Of a DNA stretch of 64,000 bases, positions 8,761-17,505 are shown in pieces. The translations under genes and the position numbers were made by a program. The number at the start of each line of letters is the position of its first letter. Within the stretch, counting starts at the first letter, position 1. Source of the stretch: a virus; the IMG/VR virus record IMGVR_UViG_3300028364_000023, positions 1-64,000 of that record, one strand, 5' to 3'. The notes under the pieces were generated by a model, which made no database searches, had not been told where the DNA came from, and worked only from the letters and a program-made list of their open reading frames with translations.

Positions 8761-9081
8761 TTACCAGTATTGCGCCCAAATATGTGGCTTTACTCTGCTA
8801 TGTACGTCTGCCGGTAGACGCTTGTACACTGACTCCCATGAGTCTTTAACTCCAATACCAAATGCGTCTAGGGTGTCTTCCGTGATTTCTATTCCTATTA
8901 CTCCTCCACTGTCAGAGTAGGCAGTGATCAATTGCCAGGACAGTCCATTAGTAATCTCGCTAATGTCATCAGTGTCGAAGTCTTCCTCGGGATTAAAGTA
9001 CTCTTTAACAAACTCCATTCCTTCATCGTGTGATTCGAAGTGTATACCGACCATAACTTTTGCACTTACATCAACACCCAT
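8761..9081 (-). CDS. Conserved phage protein of unknown function
   Basis: 106 residues, acidic, beginning MGVDVSAKVMVG. The ATG at 9081 has a perfect AAGGAG seven to eight bases upstream; a longer frame to 9120 lacks one. The last third is WAQYW-ended. No motif with known function. It sits between ligase and topoisomerase genes. Confidence 0.65.
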   Translation of the reverse strand: MGVDVSAKVMVGIHFESHDEGMEFVKEYFNPEEDFDTDDISEITNGLSWQLITAYSDSGGVIGIEITEDTLDAFGIGVKDSWESVYKRLPADVHSRVKPHIWAQYW

Positions 9082-9091
9082 ATTAATCTCC

Positions 9092-10417
9092 TTACAGTTT
9101 CTCGCCGGCCACATGCCCACGGAATGTTTTGAATCTTGGAAAGCGTAAAGAGTAGCTACCGTCTTGATTCTGCGTTACTGCGTCTGCTCGTACTTCACCC
9201 AGTAGACCTATTGCTTCGTCCTTGTATTTCCAGTAGTCTTCGCGTTGCTTGTCGGAATACCCGCCGCCCACGTTTACGCGGATCAGTTTTCCGTCGTCGA
9301 CGCCTTCAAAAACAAATGCACCCAGTTTGCCTAGGTTTTTGCCTGTGCCTTCTTCTGCACCTACTATAGTTAGTGTAAGTTCAATAAACGGTTTCATCTT
9401 GAGCCAAGCGTGTGATCGTTTACATTCGTAAATAGCGTCTGGGTCTTTGACCATAATACCTTCGAGCCCGAGCTCTAGCGCTGATCTGTTGATGTTAGCA
9501 AACGTAGTTTGTCCTTCTTCGGTATCTAGGTCAACTTCCTCGTGGTCTACTTGCTCTACGTTTTCTAGCATACCCTTACTATAAGCTCGGTCTAGGGTTT
9601 TTGCAAGAGCTTCTGCTCGCTGCCACTGCGGCACTTCGTACTTACCTTGTAGGAAGTCTTTTAGTGGAATCATATCGAACACGCAAAACTTAGCATCATC
9701 TGTTTGTGCGTTGTCCTTGCGGTGGACCTGCTTCATTAGATCCTGAAACGAACCACTCATAACTTCACCGTCAAACACCATTGGTTCTTCTAGCATAGAT
9801 GCATATTCTTCAAACTGCGAAATTAGCTTGGGAAAGTTAGTAAATTCTTTGCCGTTGCGACTAAACGTTTCAGCAGTGCCATTAGGATTAACAATTGCTA
9901 ACATACGGCAACCATCTAACTTTACGTCCAACAGCTTCTTGCCCTTCATCTTTTTTTCGTGGTTAGCTGAGTCGTGTGCTAATTGACAAGAAAATATGGG
10001 AATGCCAAGGTCTTCACGCTTGGCTGCTTTGCATACCTTGTTCACTGTCTTTTCACTCATTCCGCAGCGCAGATCTTTAATCAAAATACGACGGTAGTAT
10101 CCATTCCACTGTTCTTGTGTAGCAGTGTCCATTGACAATAGGATAGCATCACGAGCTGCGTGACCTGTTAGTTCACGGCTGTGTAACTTTTCTGCCAAGT
10201 AAACAAACGCCTCCCACGGAAGTCCTTGTCCGCCTGCTTCTTCTTTAACTGGTACTTTCTTTACGCCAAATGTATACAGCGTATCTAGTGCCATTCGCAG
10301 CCCGTCAAAGAACTCTGTGAGATTCTCTTCTACTGCTTCTTGGATAATTGCTTGCTTGGCTAGCTTGCTAGGGTCTGCTTCTAGCCGAGCGATGATATCT
10401 TGTGGTTGAGTTCTCAT
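9092..10417 (-). CDS. 30: ATP-dependent DNA ligase (T4 gp30-like)
   Basis: Seals nicks during replication, recombination and repair using ATP. 441 residues, slightly shorter than T4 ligase. Motif I is VKLDGCR with adenylated Lys166. FDGEVMSG (motif III region), EGIMVKD (motif IV) and WLKMKP (motif V) follow in order, then an OB domain. The N-terminal helical domain resembles T4 ligase. Confidence 0.93.
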   Translation of the reverse strand: MRTQPQDIIARLEADPSKLAKQAIIQEAVEENLTEFFDGLRMALDTLYTFGVKKVPVKEEAGGQGLPWEAFVYLAEKLHSRELTGHAARDAILLSMDTATQEQWNGYYRRILIKDLRCGMSEKTVNKVCKAAKREDLGIPIFSCQLAHDSANHEKKMKGKKLLDVKLDGCRMLAIVNPNGTAETFSRNGKEFTNFPKLISQFEEYASMLEEPMVFDGEVMSGSFQDLMKQVHRKDNAQTDDAKFCVFDMIPLKDFLQGKYEVPQWQRAEALAKTLDRAYSKGMLENVEQVDHEEVDLDTEEGQTTFANINRSALELGLEGIMVKDPDAIYECKRSHAWLKMKPFIELTLTIVGAEEGTGKNLGKLGAFVFEGVDDGKLIRVNVGGGYSDKQREDYWKYKDEAIGLLGEVRADAVTQNQDGSYSLRFPRFKTFRGHVAGEKL

Positions 10418-10426
10418 TTTATTTCC

Positions 10427-10720
10427 TTATTGTGTAAGTGTATATACTACAGGATATTCACCGCTGCGTATATCCTCTGTACTGACATTAGTTAGTACTG
10501 CGTCACTGTACTTAAGAACAAGCAGTAACTCTTGGTTGTCTAGCACTGTAGTGCACAATATGTGGGATTCCCACACAATCGGCACCTTATCCATGTGCGG
10601 AAACGGTTGATAACTTGAGTATATAATTTCTGCACTATTAACATGCATACTCAGCCATTTTATATCGTTAGCATCTTGTCCTTGCCACTCTAACGACCAC
10701 GTCTTTGTAACAGTATTCAT
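10427..10720 (-). CDS. Unknown small protein
   Basis: 97 residues, tryptophan-rich at the N-terminus, with a late hydrophobic strand ELLLVLKY similar to the FLLKW strand of other small proteins here. Overlaps its upstream neighbour by four bases (ATGA). Function unknown. Confidence 0.6.
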   Translation of the reverse strand: MNTVTKTWSLEWQGQDANDIKWLSMHVNSAEIIYSSYQPFPHMDKVPIVWESHILCTTVLDNQELLLVLKYSDAVLTNVSTEDIRSGEYPVVYTLTQ

Positions 10721-11100
10721 GAGTAGTTTACATGCATTTCACCATGCCATTTATAGTTACCAGCATTTGGCCCTTGTTCGTTCCAAAGATATATAAAGTT
10801 TGTAACTGCTGGCGGAAGTTGGTTACTGTATCTATCCATAAACTCTTGTTCTGGTAGTACTTCAGCACATAGACCTACTAGCCCGTTGAATTGCTCTCGA
10901 AACTCAATCAGCGCAACTTCTTTTTGTGTATGCTTAAGCACACCTGGCGAATACACCATGGTTTCTAGGTCGAAGTCAGGTTCGATAGTGTAGTCCCGCC
11001 CGGTGCGCGGTCTAGCCAGCGTGATCATTGTTGCCACGGTCATACCCTCGCCTGTGGCGAAGTAGTCGCCCGCTATAAAATACAGTTTTGCGGTGCTCAT
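10717..11100 (-). CDS. Unknown protein
   Basis: 127 residues, mixed alpha/beta composition, no recognised motif. Starts and stops in four-base overlaps with both neighbours, so it belongs to one translation-coupled operon started at the promoter at 11905-11933. Confidence 0.6.
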   Translation of the reverse strand: MSTAKLYFIAGDYFATGEGMTVATMITLARPRTGRDYTIEPDFDLETMVYSPGVLKHTQKEVALIEFREQFNGLVGLCAEVLPEQEFMDRYSNQLPPAVTNFIYLWNEQGPNAGNYKWHGEMHVNYS

Positions 11101-11873
11101 ACTTTTGTCTCTATTTTTTCAGCAGCTGAATATCGGAAATGATGTAGGCCGTTGTTGTTACTTGGATTGTAGACCTTGCCTTTAAGTGCGTCCATTACAA
11201 CTACTTTATCGTGTATGTGTGCTATCTCTGGCCAGTCGGCGTCAAAGAAGAATGCTTCGTACCCGAAAACGTTACCACCACCACCCGTTCCAGTATGAAC
11301 TCCAGTGCCTTCAAAGCAGCGGCCGCCGATGCTGCGGCGAATACTGGCTATGCCAGTATCTGGATTAATAATTTTAGTCGTAAATTCAATTCTTCCATAC
11401 CAACCTGGGTACCCCCGCGGCGCACCTTCTGTTCGATCGCACCAGTTTGTAACGCCGTTGTGCGGACAGTTGTGAGTATTTGAGACGTTTGGATTCCAGC
11501 GCAGGCTAAGACCCACAATTTTTATTTCAAGGTTTTCTCGCAGGTAAGCTAGCGTTTTAGCAGTATGTTCGTGGCGCAGAAACGGATCTCTCATAACGTA
11601 AGTATCAAAGAAAAACTCTGGATGCAGTTCAATCCATTCAATTACTTTTTCAAAAGTAGGTTGATTATTGAAGTTTTCTCGAATCTTGTTGTAATGTACG
11701 GTCTTTGCTCTGGCGTGCATACGTGAACCTCTAAGTGCTTTGAGATGAGCAACATATTGCCGCTTGGTTCCGAAGATTTTTTTAGTCCACGGGCACAGAA
11801 ACGCTGTGCTTAGCTTGGCTGTACTAACCGGAATAATTGATCGGTTGCCCTTGTAGGCTTTGATGCGTGGCAT
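11097..11873 (-). CDS. Unknown protein, phage type
   Basis: 258 residues. The N-terminus has a zinc-finger-like stretch (CPW ... H) followed by a basic helix; the middle has a Cys/His-rich segment (HNCPHNG, WCDRT); the end is glycine-rich then aromatic. No catalytic signature I recognise. First gene after the promoter at 11905-11933. Confidence 0.6.
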   Translation of the reverse strand: MPRIKAYKGNRSIIPVSTAKLSTAFLCPWTKKIFGTKRQYVAHLKALRGSRMHARAKTVHYNKIRENFNNQPTFEKVIEWIELHPEFFFDTYVMRDPFLRHEHTAKTLAYLRENLEIKIVGLSLRWNPNVSNTHNCPHNGVTNWCDRTEGAPRGYPGWYGRIEFTTKIINPDTGIASIRRSIGGRCFEGTGVHTGTGGGGNVFGYEAFFFDADWPEIAHIHDKVVVMDALKGKVYNPSNNNGLHHFRYSAAEKIETKV

Positions 11874-11904
11874 AATTCTTTCTCTATGTAATTAATGTAC
11901 TATA

Positions 11905-11933
11905 AGTATATGCTCACATAGAGAAAGTGTCAA
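11905..11933 (-). promoter_or_regulatory. Sigma70-type promoter
   Basis: TTGACA, 17 bp, TATACT on the minus strand, reading into the gene at 11873. The -35 overlaps the end of the upstream gene. Confidence 0.85.
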
Positions 11934-12235
11934 CCGTTTTTGAAACGAACTACTCTGCCCCAGACGCTCAATTCTTCTTGGCGTTTATCGTCGTATCTTG
12001 GCACTCTTGCATCATCAAGGTTCATGTGTAATGCTTCTAGCTCCTCTGAATCATGTCGCCATTCCTCTATTCTGATCCTGCGTTCTGCTTTCTCTAATTT
12101 AAGCTGTGTTCTATGATACTCCTCCTCAACGTGTGTGCGGTAGTTTCCTGACATATTTATAATTCCGCGCTCTTGATACTCGAGCAGTTTGTTGAGACGT
12201 TTGCGTTTTTTAAGCAGTTTCTTTAGCGTAGTCAT
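11930..12235 (-). CDS. Charged coiled-coil protein
   Basis: 101 residues, about half charged, with heptad-like K/R/E/L pattern over most of its length (KKLLKKRKRLNKLLEY onward). Probably a helical or nucleic-acid-associated protein. Function unknown. Confidence 0.6.
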   Translation of the reverse strand: MTTLKKLLKKRKRLNKLLEYQERGIINMSGNYRTHVEEEYHRTQLKLEKAERRIRIEEWRHDSEELEALHMNLDDARVPRYDDKRQEELSVWGRVVRFKNG

Positions 12236-12244
12236 ACTGTGTCC

Positions 12245-12994
12245 TTAGCGTAAGAATTTAAGTGTGTTAAGAGATTGAGCAATGCGTTCATCTTGCTCTT
12301 GTTCGCTAAGCTCCCCATTGCCTGAGCGCTGTGTGTAACTCCAGTTGCATATCCCCTTGATAAGTTTTTCTACTTTTTCAGGGTCACCTACTACTTCAGC
12401 GTTCATCTGGATTGTGTGTAATACATCTTCGTATACTTTCACCTTGTTGCGCAGTTGAGATATCTCACTTTCGTGGTGCTTGTTTGCGTCAATTGCTGCA
12501 CAAAAGTAAACGTAGTCGTCAACTTCTACGCCTAGTACTTCCATCCACTCTCGAAAGTACTGTTCTAACTCTTTTGATCTCGGGTGATCGGGCCAATGAT
12601 AGGTATAAAAGTCTTTACGGTTTTGTACCTTGTCAGCAATCAGCATGTCGTTAACTGCTTGGATAGGACTTAACCGTATTTCGTGGCCGAAGTTTACTTT
12701 GGGGCTAAGATATTCGTTAGCCACGCTGCGATATTCTAAGGCTAGAGCAACTGCGCGAGGACTAGCGATAGCTAGTACTTTGTCAAGGTTTGCTACTAGG
12801 TCCTCGTCTGCTTGTAGCAACGGGTGAAGGCAGAATGCGGTAGCTGCGTGATATTCTGCCTCCATGTCTTCAAGAATAATAATACCTTCGTTAATGTGAT
12901 TGATCAACGGAACCTCTGAGCGACAAGAAATCTTATCACCGTAAAATTCTTTAACCAACATATATTCTGCTGACTGCTTTATAGCACTATACAT
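12245..12994 (-). CDS. HD-phosphohydrolase-like phage protein
   Basis: 249 residues. The segment around residues 28-60 reads VPLINHINEG ... AFCLHPLLQADEDL, with paired His and Asp resembling the HD-domain metal site, and EYRSVANEYLS follows. It resembles a conserved phage family that I cannot name precisely. A metal-dependent phosphohydrolase acting on a nucleotide is possible; confidence in activity is low. It overlaps the L12-like gene by 16 bases. Confidence 0.5.
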   Translation of the reverse strand: MYSAIKQSAEYMLVKEFYGDKISCRSEVPLINHINEGIIILEDMEAEYHAATAFCLHPLLQADEDLVANLDKVLAIASPRAVALALEYRSVANEYLSPKVNFGHEIRLSPIQAVNDMLIADKVQNRKDFYTYHWPDHPRSKELEQYFREWMEVLGVEVDDYVYFCAAIDANKHHESEISQLRNKVKVYEDVLHTIQMNAEVVGDPEKVEKLIKGICNWSYTQRSGNGELSEQEQDERIAQSLNTLKFLR

Positions 12995-13395
12995 CCTGCT
13001 GCCTCTAATTCTTTAATTGCGTCTCGACGCTTATGTGAATCTACTTGAATTTCTGTAGGGAGACCACCTTGGCTGTTGGTACCGTATGCCCTGTCAGCTA
13101 AATCTTTTGCTTCTTTAAGACCTAGTCCTGTAATTGTTCGAATTGCCTTGATTGCGTGAACTAGTCGCCGCTCGCCTCGATAACCTCTAATAACAACCTT
13201 ACCTACAAAGTCGCCGGTAATCATCTTCACTAGTATCTGGCGTTTCACACTGGGGTCAAGAGTAAGTACAATAGTGTCCCACATTTGTTCTCCTTTCTCA
13301 GCACCGTATTCAGCAATCACTGCCTGCATAAAGGCAATAGCCTCAATGATCAATCTGTCTTTAGTATGCTCCGGATCGTCGTATATATGCTGCAT
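12979..13395 (-). CDS. Ribosomal protein L7/L12-like C-terminal domain protein
   Basis: 138 residues. Residues about 78-138 match the bL12 C-terminal domain: VHAIKAIRTITGLGLKEAKD, where GLGLKEAKDL is the hallmark helix that contacts translation factors, then a helix-strand ending EAAGCIVL. The N-terminal half is unlike the L12 dimerisation domain. Viral bL12 homologues are known in aquatic phages. It may modulate translation-factor recruitment; that is inference. Confidence 0.72.
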   Translation of the reverse strand: MQHIYDDPEHTKDRLIIEAIAFMQAVIAEYGAEKGEQMWDTIVLTLDPSVKRQILVKMITGDFVGKVVIRGYRGERRLVHAIKAIRTITGLGLKEAKDLADRAYGTNSQGGLPTEIQVDSHKRRDAIKELEAAGCIVL

Positions 13396-13396
13396 T

Positions 13397-13621
13397 CTAC
13401 TGGTCCTTCATATTGTTAAGAATGTTCATAAATGTTTCGTGCATCCGTTCAGTATATACTTCATGACAGTCAATTGAACTTATAGATACGGTAGTTAATT
13501 TACCGGTTTGAAGATTAACAGCCATAAACTTTACGCCGTTATTTGAATTAAAAGGTTCACTGACAGATTCATAAGGAACAGACCGGCCGCTTGAGCCTTG
13601 CTTAAAAAAGAATATTTTCAT
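13397..13621 (-). CDS. Unknown small protein
   Basis: 74 residues, no motif. Its ATG overlaps the TGA of the gene upstream, which implies coupled translation. Confidence 0.55.
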   Translation of the reverse strand: MKIFFFKQGSSGRSVPYESVSEPFNSNNGVKFMAVNLQTGKLTTVSISSIDCHEVYTERMHETFMNILNNMKDQ

Positions 13622-13794
13622 TCTGTTACCTCAACCAGTTCAGTGTCAACGTCAATAACTTCTTCTCGCGCATTTGCAGCTTTCTCAAGCTTTCGAGCTC
13701 CGGCAGCAGAGTTAGCTACTCCTATAATCTCATGATATTGCTCCGAGTCGTACTTGTACTGCAATGAAGCTATAACTACATAAACCTGGACCAT
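13618..13794 (-). CDS. Unknown 58-residue protein
   Basis: Starts MVQVYVVIAS and ends ELVEVTE; acidic C-terminus. GAGGTAAG lies just before the ATG and the stop overlaps the next start, so the short gene is very probably real. Confidence 0.6.
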   Translation of the reverse strand: MVQVYVVIASLQYKYDSEQYHEIIGVANSAAGARKLEKAANAREEVIDVDTELVEVTE

Positions 13795-13796
13795 AC

Positions 13797-13964
13797 TTAC
13801 CTCGCATTAGTTTCTTTTTTAAACTTGGATTTATTTTTAAGCCCACATACAGGACACTTACCAAAAACTGGACCGTAATACGCGTCGCATCGGTTACACC
13901 AAGCAATCGCCTGTCTTGGCTGCTTAGCTGTTTCTCTATTACTGCGACGATATTCCTCAGTCAT
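13797..13964 (-). CDS. 55-residue zinc-ribbon protein
   Basis: Contains WCNRC and KCPVCG, two CxxC pairs 15 residues apart, so a single zinc ribbon, with a basic C-terminus. Its start overlaps the RNA ligase stop by four bases. Probable nucleic-acid or protein binding; function unknown. Confidence 0.65.
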   Translation of the reverse strand: MTEEYRRSNRETAKQPRQAIAWCNRCDAYYGPVFGKCPVCGLKNKSKFKKETNAR

Positions 13965-14875
13965 TGTGCTTCTAGATATTCTCTTACATATTGTAAACGG
14001 TCCTGCTCACTAAGAACAGTAAACGCATTGATGTTGCCGCGCAAGTGGTCGATTAGCGGATAGTACTCTTCGGATACAATTTGCTTGGCTTTTTGCGTCA
14101 ATAACTTGTCTGTTTTTGGGTTGCGAGACACATATTTTGCAACCAAGTAGTAGGGGCTTTTGATTTTAAAAGATTGCCCGTCCTGTGTATAAGCGACAAA
14201 CCCTTCGTGTTTTACAGTCTTACTAAGTGCCACAAGCTCGCCTACTGTGGTGTCAAACGATTCTGCGTATCCGCAGCTCAAGCAAGTAAGCGCAAACTCT
14301 CTCCAAGTCTTGGCAATTTCGCCGCCATAACCTATTGCTGGGCTATCCCAAGTGTTAGCGCGCCATCCGATCAGATACATGCCTACGTCTTCTGGTACAA
14401 TGTGCGGATCGTTTGGGTGAACACACTCAAACATCATCGTAAACCCTGTGTTCATCTTAATAGCGGCTTGCCACGCTGACCAGCTTTGGTGCTTGAGCAT
14501 AATTTCCTTTGCGTAATCAACAAACGGGCTAGATGTACTGCCGGTAGTTGATACTAAAATATCATCGTCGTGCCATGTCATTGCCACCATAAATCCGTTA
14601 ACTTTGCGGTATGCAGTAACAGGAGTGTCGTCTGCTAATATAGGCGATTTTGCTTCAACTCCGTAGTTGTAAATCTTAGTAAATGGCCGAGATACAACGT
14701 TAAAGTCCTCGTCAACAATAGTGCCGCGACACTCTTCAAGGTACTCATTCCAAGTTCCTTTATAAAATACAGATTTTTTATATTTAAGAATGTAAATCCC
14801 GTCACCGCACGGCTTCATCGAGACCGACTTTGGATTATCTCGGACGTACTCTTTTAATTGTGCCTGAAACGACAT
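13961..14875 (-). CDS. RNA ligase (nucleotidyltransferase superfamily)
   Basis: ATP-dependent RNA ligase that repairs broken RNA, classically tRNAs cut by host anticodon nucleases. 304 residues. Motif I is KVNGF (AMP-accepting Lys near residue 90), motif III MMFECVHP, motif IV EGFVAY, motif V FKIKSPYY, in the expected order. It works with the kinase at 18545-19015. Own promoter at 14908-14935. Confidence 0.85.
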   Translation of the reverse strand: MSFQAQLKEYVRDNPKSVSMKPCGDGIYILKYKKSVFYKGTWNEYLEECRGTIVDEDFNVVSRPFTKIYNYGVEAKSPILADDTPVTAYRKVNGFMVAMTWHDDDILVSTTGSTSSPFVDYAKEIMLKHQSWSAWQAAIKMNTGFTMMFECVHPNDPHIVPEDVGMYLIGWRANTWDSPAIGYGGEIAKTWREFALTCLSCGYAESFDTTVGELVALSKTVKHEGFVAYTQDGQSFKIKSPYYLVAKYVSRNPKTDKLLTQKAKQIVSEEYYPLIDHLRGNINAFTVLSEQDRLQYVREYLEAQ

Positions 14876-14907
14876 ATAGTATCCTCTTTCCTAATTTGTA
14901 TTAATAA

Positions 14908-14935
14908 ATTATAGCATAAATTAGCACTATGTCAA
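14908..14935 (-). promoter_or_regulatory. Sigma70-type promoter for RNA ligase
   Basis: TTGACA, 16 bp, TATAAT on the minus strand. Confidence 0.85.
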
Positions 14936-15480
14936 GAGGATTTTTGTTTATTAGCAGTATAAGATTCAGTGCTTTCGTAATACTTAAACTTTTCACCGTA
15001 TCTTTCAATAAATTGAACAATAGCTCTATCGTTGACCTTGATTCCGTTTGTGATCAAAGAAAGGCCAACAATATATTTTTTAGCATTTGGAATAATTGGT
15101 TTATTGTTGTATAGTCTGTCTTCCATAAAGTCTGGCGCTGTGTGATCTGTTTCGTCGGGTTCGTCAGGATCATGAAACGTGTTGAATGCAGCACCGCTAT
15201 AATTCTGTCCTAGTTTGACCCCAGAAAATTCAACCACAACAAATGCATCATTTCTGGGGTCAAATGCTTCCTCTTCTGCTTCGTTCCCTAAGGAAAGAAG
15301 GTAAGGTATAAATCCGTTTGCCTTGTTTCTGGAGAATGAAATGTAGTATCTATTTCTAGCAGCAGAATCACGGCTTAGCTTAATCTCATTAGACCGCATC
15401 ATTCCGTCAAACCCCTTCAGACTGGTAGCATGAAATAGTACAGGAGAGAGTCCTTCTTTAAGTAAATCTTTAATTTTCAT
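14932..15480 (-). CDS. Unknown phage protein, possible ADP-ribosyltransferase fold
   Basis: 182 residues. LFHATS near residue 15, YYISFSR near 45 and a later EDRL are spaced like the H-Y-E triad of ADP-ribosyltransferase-fold proteins. T4-like phages do carry such enzymes (Alt, Mod) that modify host RNA polymerase. No clear R-S-E signature, so the assignment is a weak structural guess. Confidence 0.4.
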   Translation of the reverse strand: MKIKDLLKEGLSPVLFHATSLKGFDGMMRSNEIKLSRDSAARNRYYISFSRNKANGFIPYLLSLGNEAEEEAFDPRNDAFVVVEFSGVKLGQNYSGAAFNTFHDPDEPDETDHTAPDFMEDRLYNNKPIIPNAKKYIVGLSLITNGIKVNDRAIVQFIERYGEKFKYYESTESYTANKQKSS

Positions 15481-15500
15481 AATATGACCTTAGTATTTTC

Positions 15501-15839
15501 TTAATCAAGCAGTGCAGCAAGTGTTAGGACTTTATCCAGCGCCGATCTTACTCTTGCGTCTGGGTGAGACCTTAGTTGGTCGTATTTTAATGCGCGTTCG
15601 TAAAGTTCGGCAACTGAGCCCAGTCTGTTTTTAATAACGCGATTATCATCAGTTGTGTAAACAAAGTCTGCCATTTTCACTTCTCCTCCGTCACCCGCTT
15701 TTCCGCTGTCCAGTTGAGCAAGCGCCTCTGTGCGATAATACGCCATTGCTGGAGTTGTTCTCTGTTCGGGATTGGATATTGGTCCGTTGTGTATAAACGG
15801 TCGATCAACAGCAATAGCACGCCAATTTGCCTTGCCCAT
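15501..15839 (-). CDS. Unknown protein
   Basis: 112 residues, N-terminus basic (ANWRAIAVDRPF), C-terminal half helical. No motif recognised. Confidence 0.5.
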   Translation of the reverse strand: MGKANWRAIAVDRPFIHNGPISNPEQRTTPAMAYYRTEALAQLDSGKAGDGGEVKMADFVYTTDDNRVIKNRLGSVAELYERALKYDQLRSHPDARVRSALDKVLTLAALLD

Positions 15840-15874
15840 TATCTCTGCCTCTTCAATGAATTATAGTTACCACA

Positions 15875-16168
15875 TCAAATATGTCGTTGCTCAATAATTT
15901 CGTCAGCTAATGTATACGCTGCGTCCACAGCAGCTTTCAATGGGTAAGAGTCCAGTAACCTGTGAACAAACATTAGTGCCAGTTCTTCCCTACTTGCTTG
16001 ATTATTGTTAACAGGGGCGTTGTGTGCTAATAGCTCTAGTACATCATTGACTATGCGCTGGGATAGCATACGGCTCTCGCCCCTGTATAATTTTAGCAGT
16101 TCTTCTACATTGTCATCAAGCATTGCCTGACTGAGCTGATTACCTGACTTATGATAGTGTGCGAACAT
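15875..16168 (-). CDS. Unknown helical protein
   Basis: 97 residues, mostly helical and hydrophilic. No motif recognised. Shine-Dalgarno AAGGAG precedes the start. Confidence 0.55.
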   Translation of the reverse strand: MFAHYHKSGNQLSQAMLDDNVEELLKLYRGESRMLSQRIVNDVLELLAHNAPVNNNQASREELALMFVHRLLDSYPLKAAVDAAYTLADEIIEQRHI

Positions 16169-16178
16169 ATATTTCTCC

Positions 16179-16511
16179 TTAGGCGATTAGCCAAACATAG
16201 GTAGTAAACAGACAAATCATATGAATTGCCTGGTCGGCGCCGATGGTCACAAAGAACCAGTGCCGTTGATCGTTGCTCCAAAAGTGACTAGCAATTCTGC
16301 TAGAGCAGTAGTCTGTGGCAAAGTGCAACACTGCGTTAACCAGTGCGTAGAATACGCCAAACACTAGAAACGGCAGAGCGTAGAGCCCAACATGCTTGGC
16401 TAGTATCCAATTGTTGTGACTTTTATTTATAGCAATCTTGTCCGTTTGAAAGACAAAGTCTGCTATGAAGTGCATGATCACTAGTATTATGAGAATGTGT
16501 AGTTCTATCAT
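16179..16511 (-). CDS. DUF3307-like membrane protein
   Basis: 110 residues with three to four transmembrane helices. HFIADFVFQTD at the N-terminus and NAVLHFATDY in the middle match the conserved His/Asp pattern of DUF3307 membrane proteins. Role unknown in phage or bacteria. Confidence 0.65.
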   Translation of the reverse strand: MIELHILIILVIMHFIADFVFQTDKIAINKSHNNWILAKHVGLYALPFLVFGVFYALVNAVLHFATDYCSSRIASHFWSNDQRHWFFVTIGADQAIHMICLFTTYVWLIA

Positions 16512-16529
16512 TATTGTTGTGTATCCATT

Positions 16530-16748
16530 TTAGTTACCTTTGGTTAATAACCATTTCATTACATCGCCTTTAGATACAATACAAGTTTGGTTTGCTTGTT
16601 TTCTAACTGCTCGAGTTGTTTTTAATTTTTCTACTAGTTCAATTGATATAGAACTGCGCTGACAGGTTTGTTTAACTTCATATAGGCGATTATGAAAGAT
16701 TACATAATCGCCTACTTTAATTTCCCTGCCTAGCAGATCTTTAGCCAA
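16530..16748 (-). CDS. Small KOW-like protein
   Basis: 72 residues; EIKVGDYVIFHNRLYEV reads like a KOW/SH3-type strand set. Basic second half. Function unknown. Promoter at 16793-16821. Confidence 0.5.
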   Translation of the reverse strand: MAKDLLGREIKVGDYVIFHNRLYEVKQTCQRSSISIELVEKLKTTRAVRKQANQTCIVSKGDVMKWLLTKGN

Positions 16749-16784
16749 TCTTTATCGTCTCACTCCGTAATTAGTTACAAGTAC

Positions 16785-16792
16785 TATAAATA
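16785..16792 (+). promoter_or_regulatory. Late-promoter-like TATAAATA box
   Basis: Exact T4 late promoter -10 box on the plus strand, about 95 bases before the GIY-YIG gene; it overlaps the leftward promoter at 16793-16821. Confidence 0.5.
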
Positions 16793-16821
16793 AGTATAGC
16801 ACTAGAAACGATCGGTGTCAA
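16793..16821 (-). promoter_or_regulatory. Sigma70-type promoter
   Basis: TTGACA, 17 bp, TATACT on the minus strand, reading into 16748. Confidence 0.8.
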
Positions 16822-16887
16822 GAGAAAAATGTCCTTCGCGGTACGGAAATATCCAAGGACTCTAACAGTTAATAAGGAACTATCAGC

Positions 16888-17505
16888 ATGACTATTTATT
16901 ATGTGTACGCATACTTGAGAAAAGACGGAACTCCGTATTACATCGGCAAGGGCAATCGGTATCTTGCTAACCACCTAGTCCAAATACCTTCGGACTTGTC
17001 TCGCATTGTCATTATAGAATCAAATTTAACAGACTTAGGTGCGCTGGCGATCGAGCGGCGCGTGATAAGGTGGCACGGGCGAAAAGACATAGGTACTGGA
17101 ATCTTAAGAAATAGGACAGACGGTGGAGAGGGTGCCGCTGGAGCAGTACAGTCACTAGGGAATCGAAAAAAGAAGAGCCAAGCAGCTTATCGACGATGGA
17201 AGGATAATCCGATGCCAGAAGAAACAAAGGCGAAGATACGAGCAAAAAGAGCACTTCAAGTAACATCTGACGATACTCGTGCTAAAATGAGCAAGTCTCG
17301 GACAGGAAGGAAGAACTCTCCGGAAAGCATAGAAAAGACTAGACAAGCTAATTTAGGTAGTAAAAGGAGTGAAGAAACTAAACAAAAACTCATTGAGTCA
17401 CGTAAAAGTTACCCTCGGTGGACTTGCGAACATTGTGGCATAACAGCGGTTACAGTAAACTATAACCGCTGGCATGGTTCCAATTGTAAACACCTGCTTT
17501 CTTAG
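16888..17505 (+). CDS. GIY-YIG homing endonuclease (plus strand)
   Basis: 205 residues. GIY-YIG domain at the N-terminus ([17 protein letters not shown], then RR and a late E in ERRVIRWHG), a basic linker carrying repeated helix elements ([16 protein letters not shown]-like), and a C-terminal CEHCG...C zinc finger. Layout is that of free-standing homing endonucleases. AAGGA precedes the ATG. It meets the phosphoesterase gene tail-to-tail with a four-base overlap. Confidence 0.85.
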   Translation: MTIYYVYAYLRKDGTPYYIGKGNRYLANHLVQIPSDLSRIVIIESNLTDLGALAIERRVIRWHGRKDIGTGILRNRTDGGEGAAGAVQSLGNRKKKSQAAYRRWKDNPMPEETKAKIRAKRALQVTSDDTRAKMSKSRTGRKNSPESIEKTRQANLGSKRSEETKQKLIESRKSYPRWTCEHCGITAVTVNYNRWHGSNCKHLLS

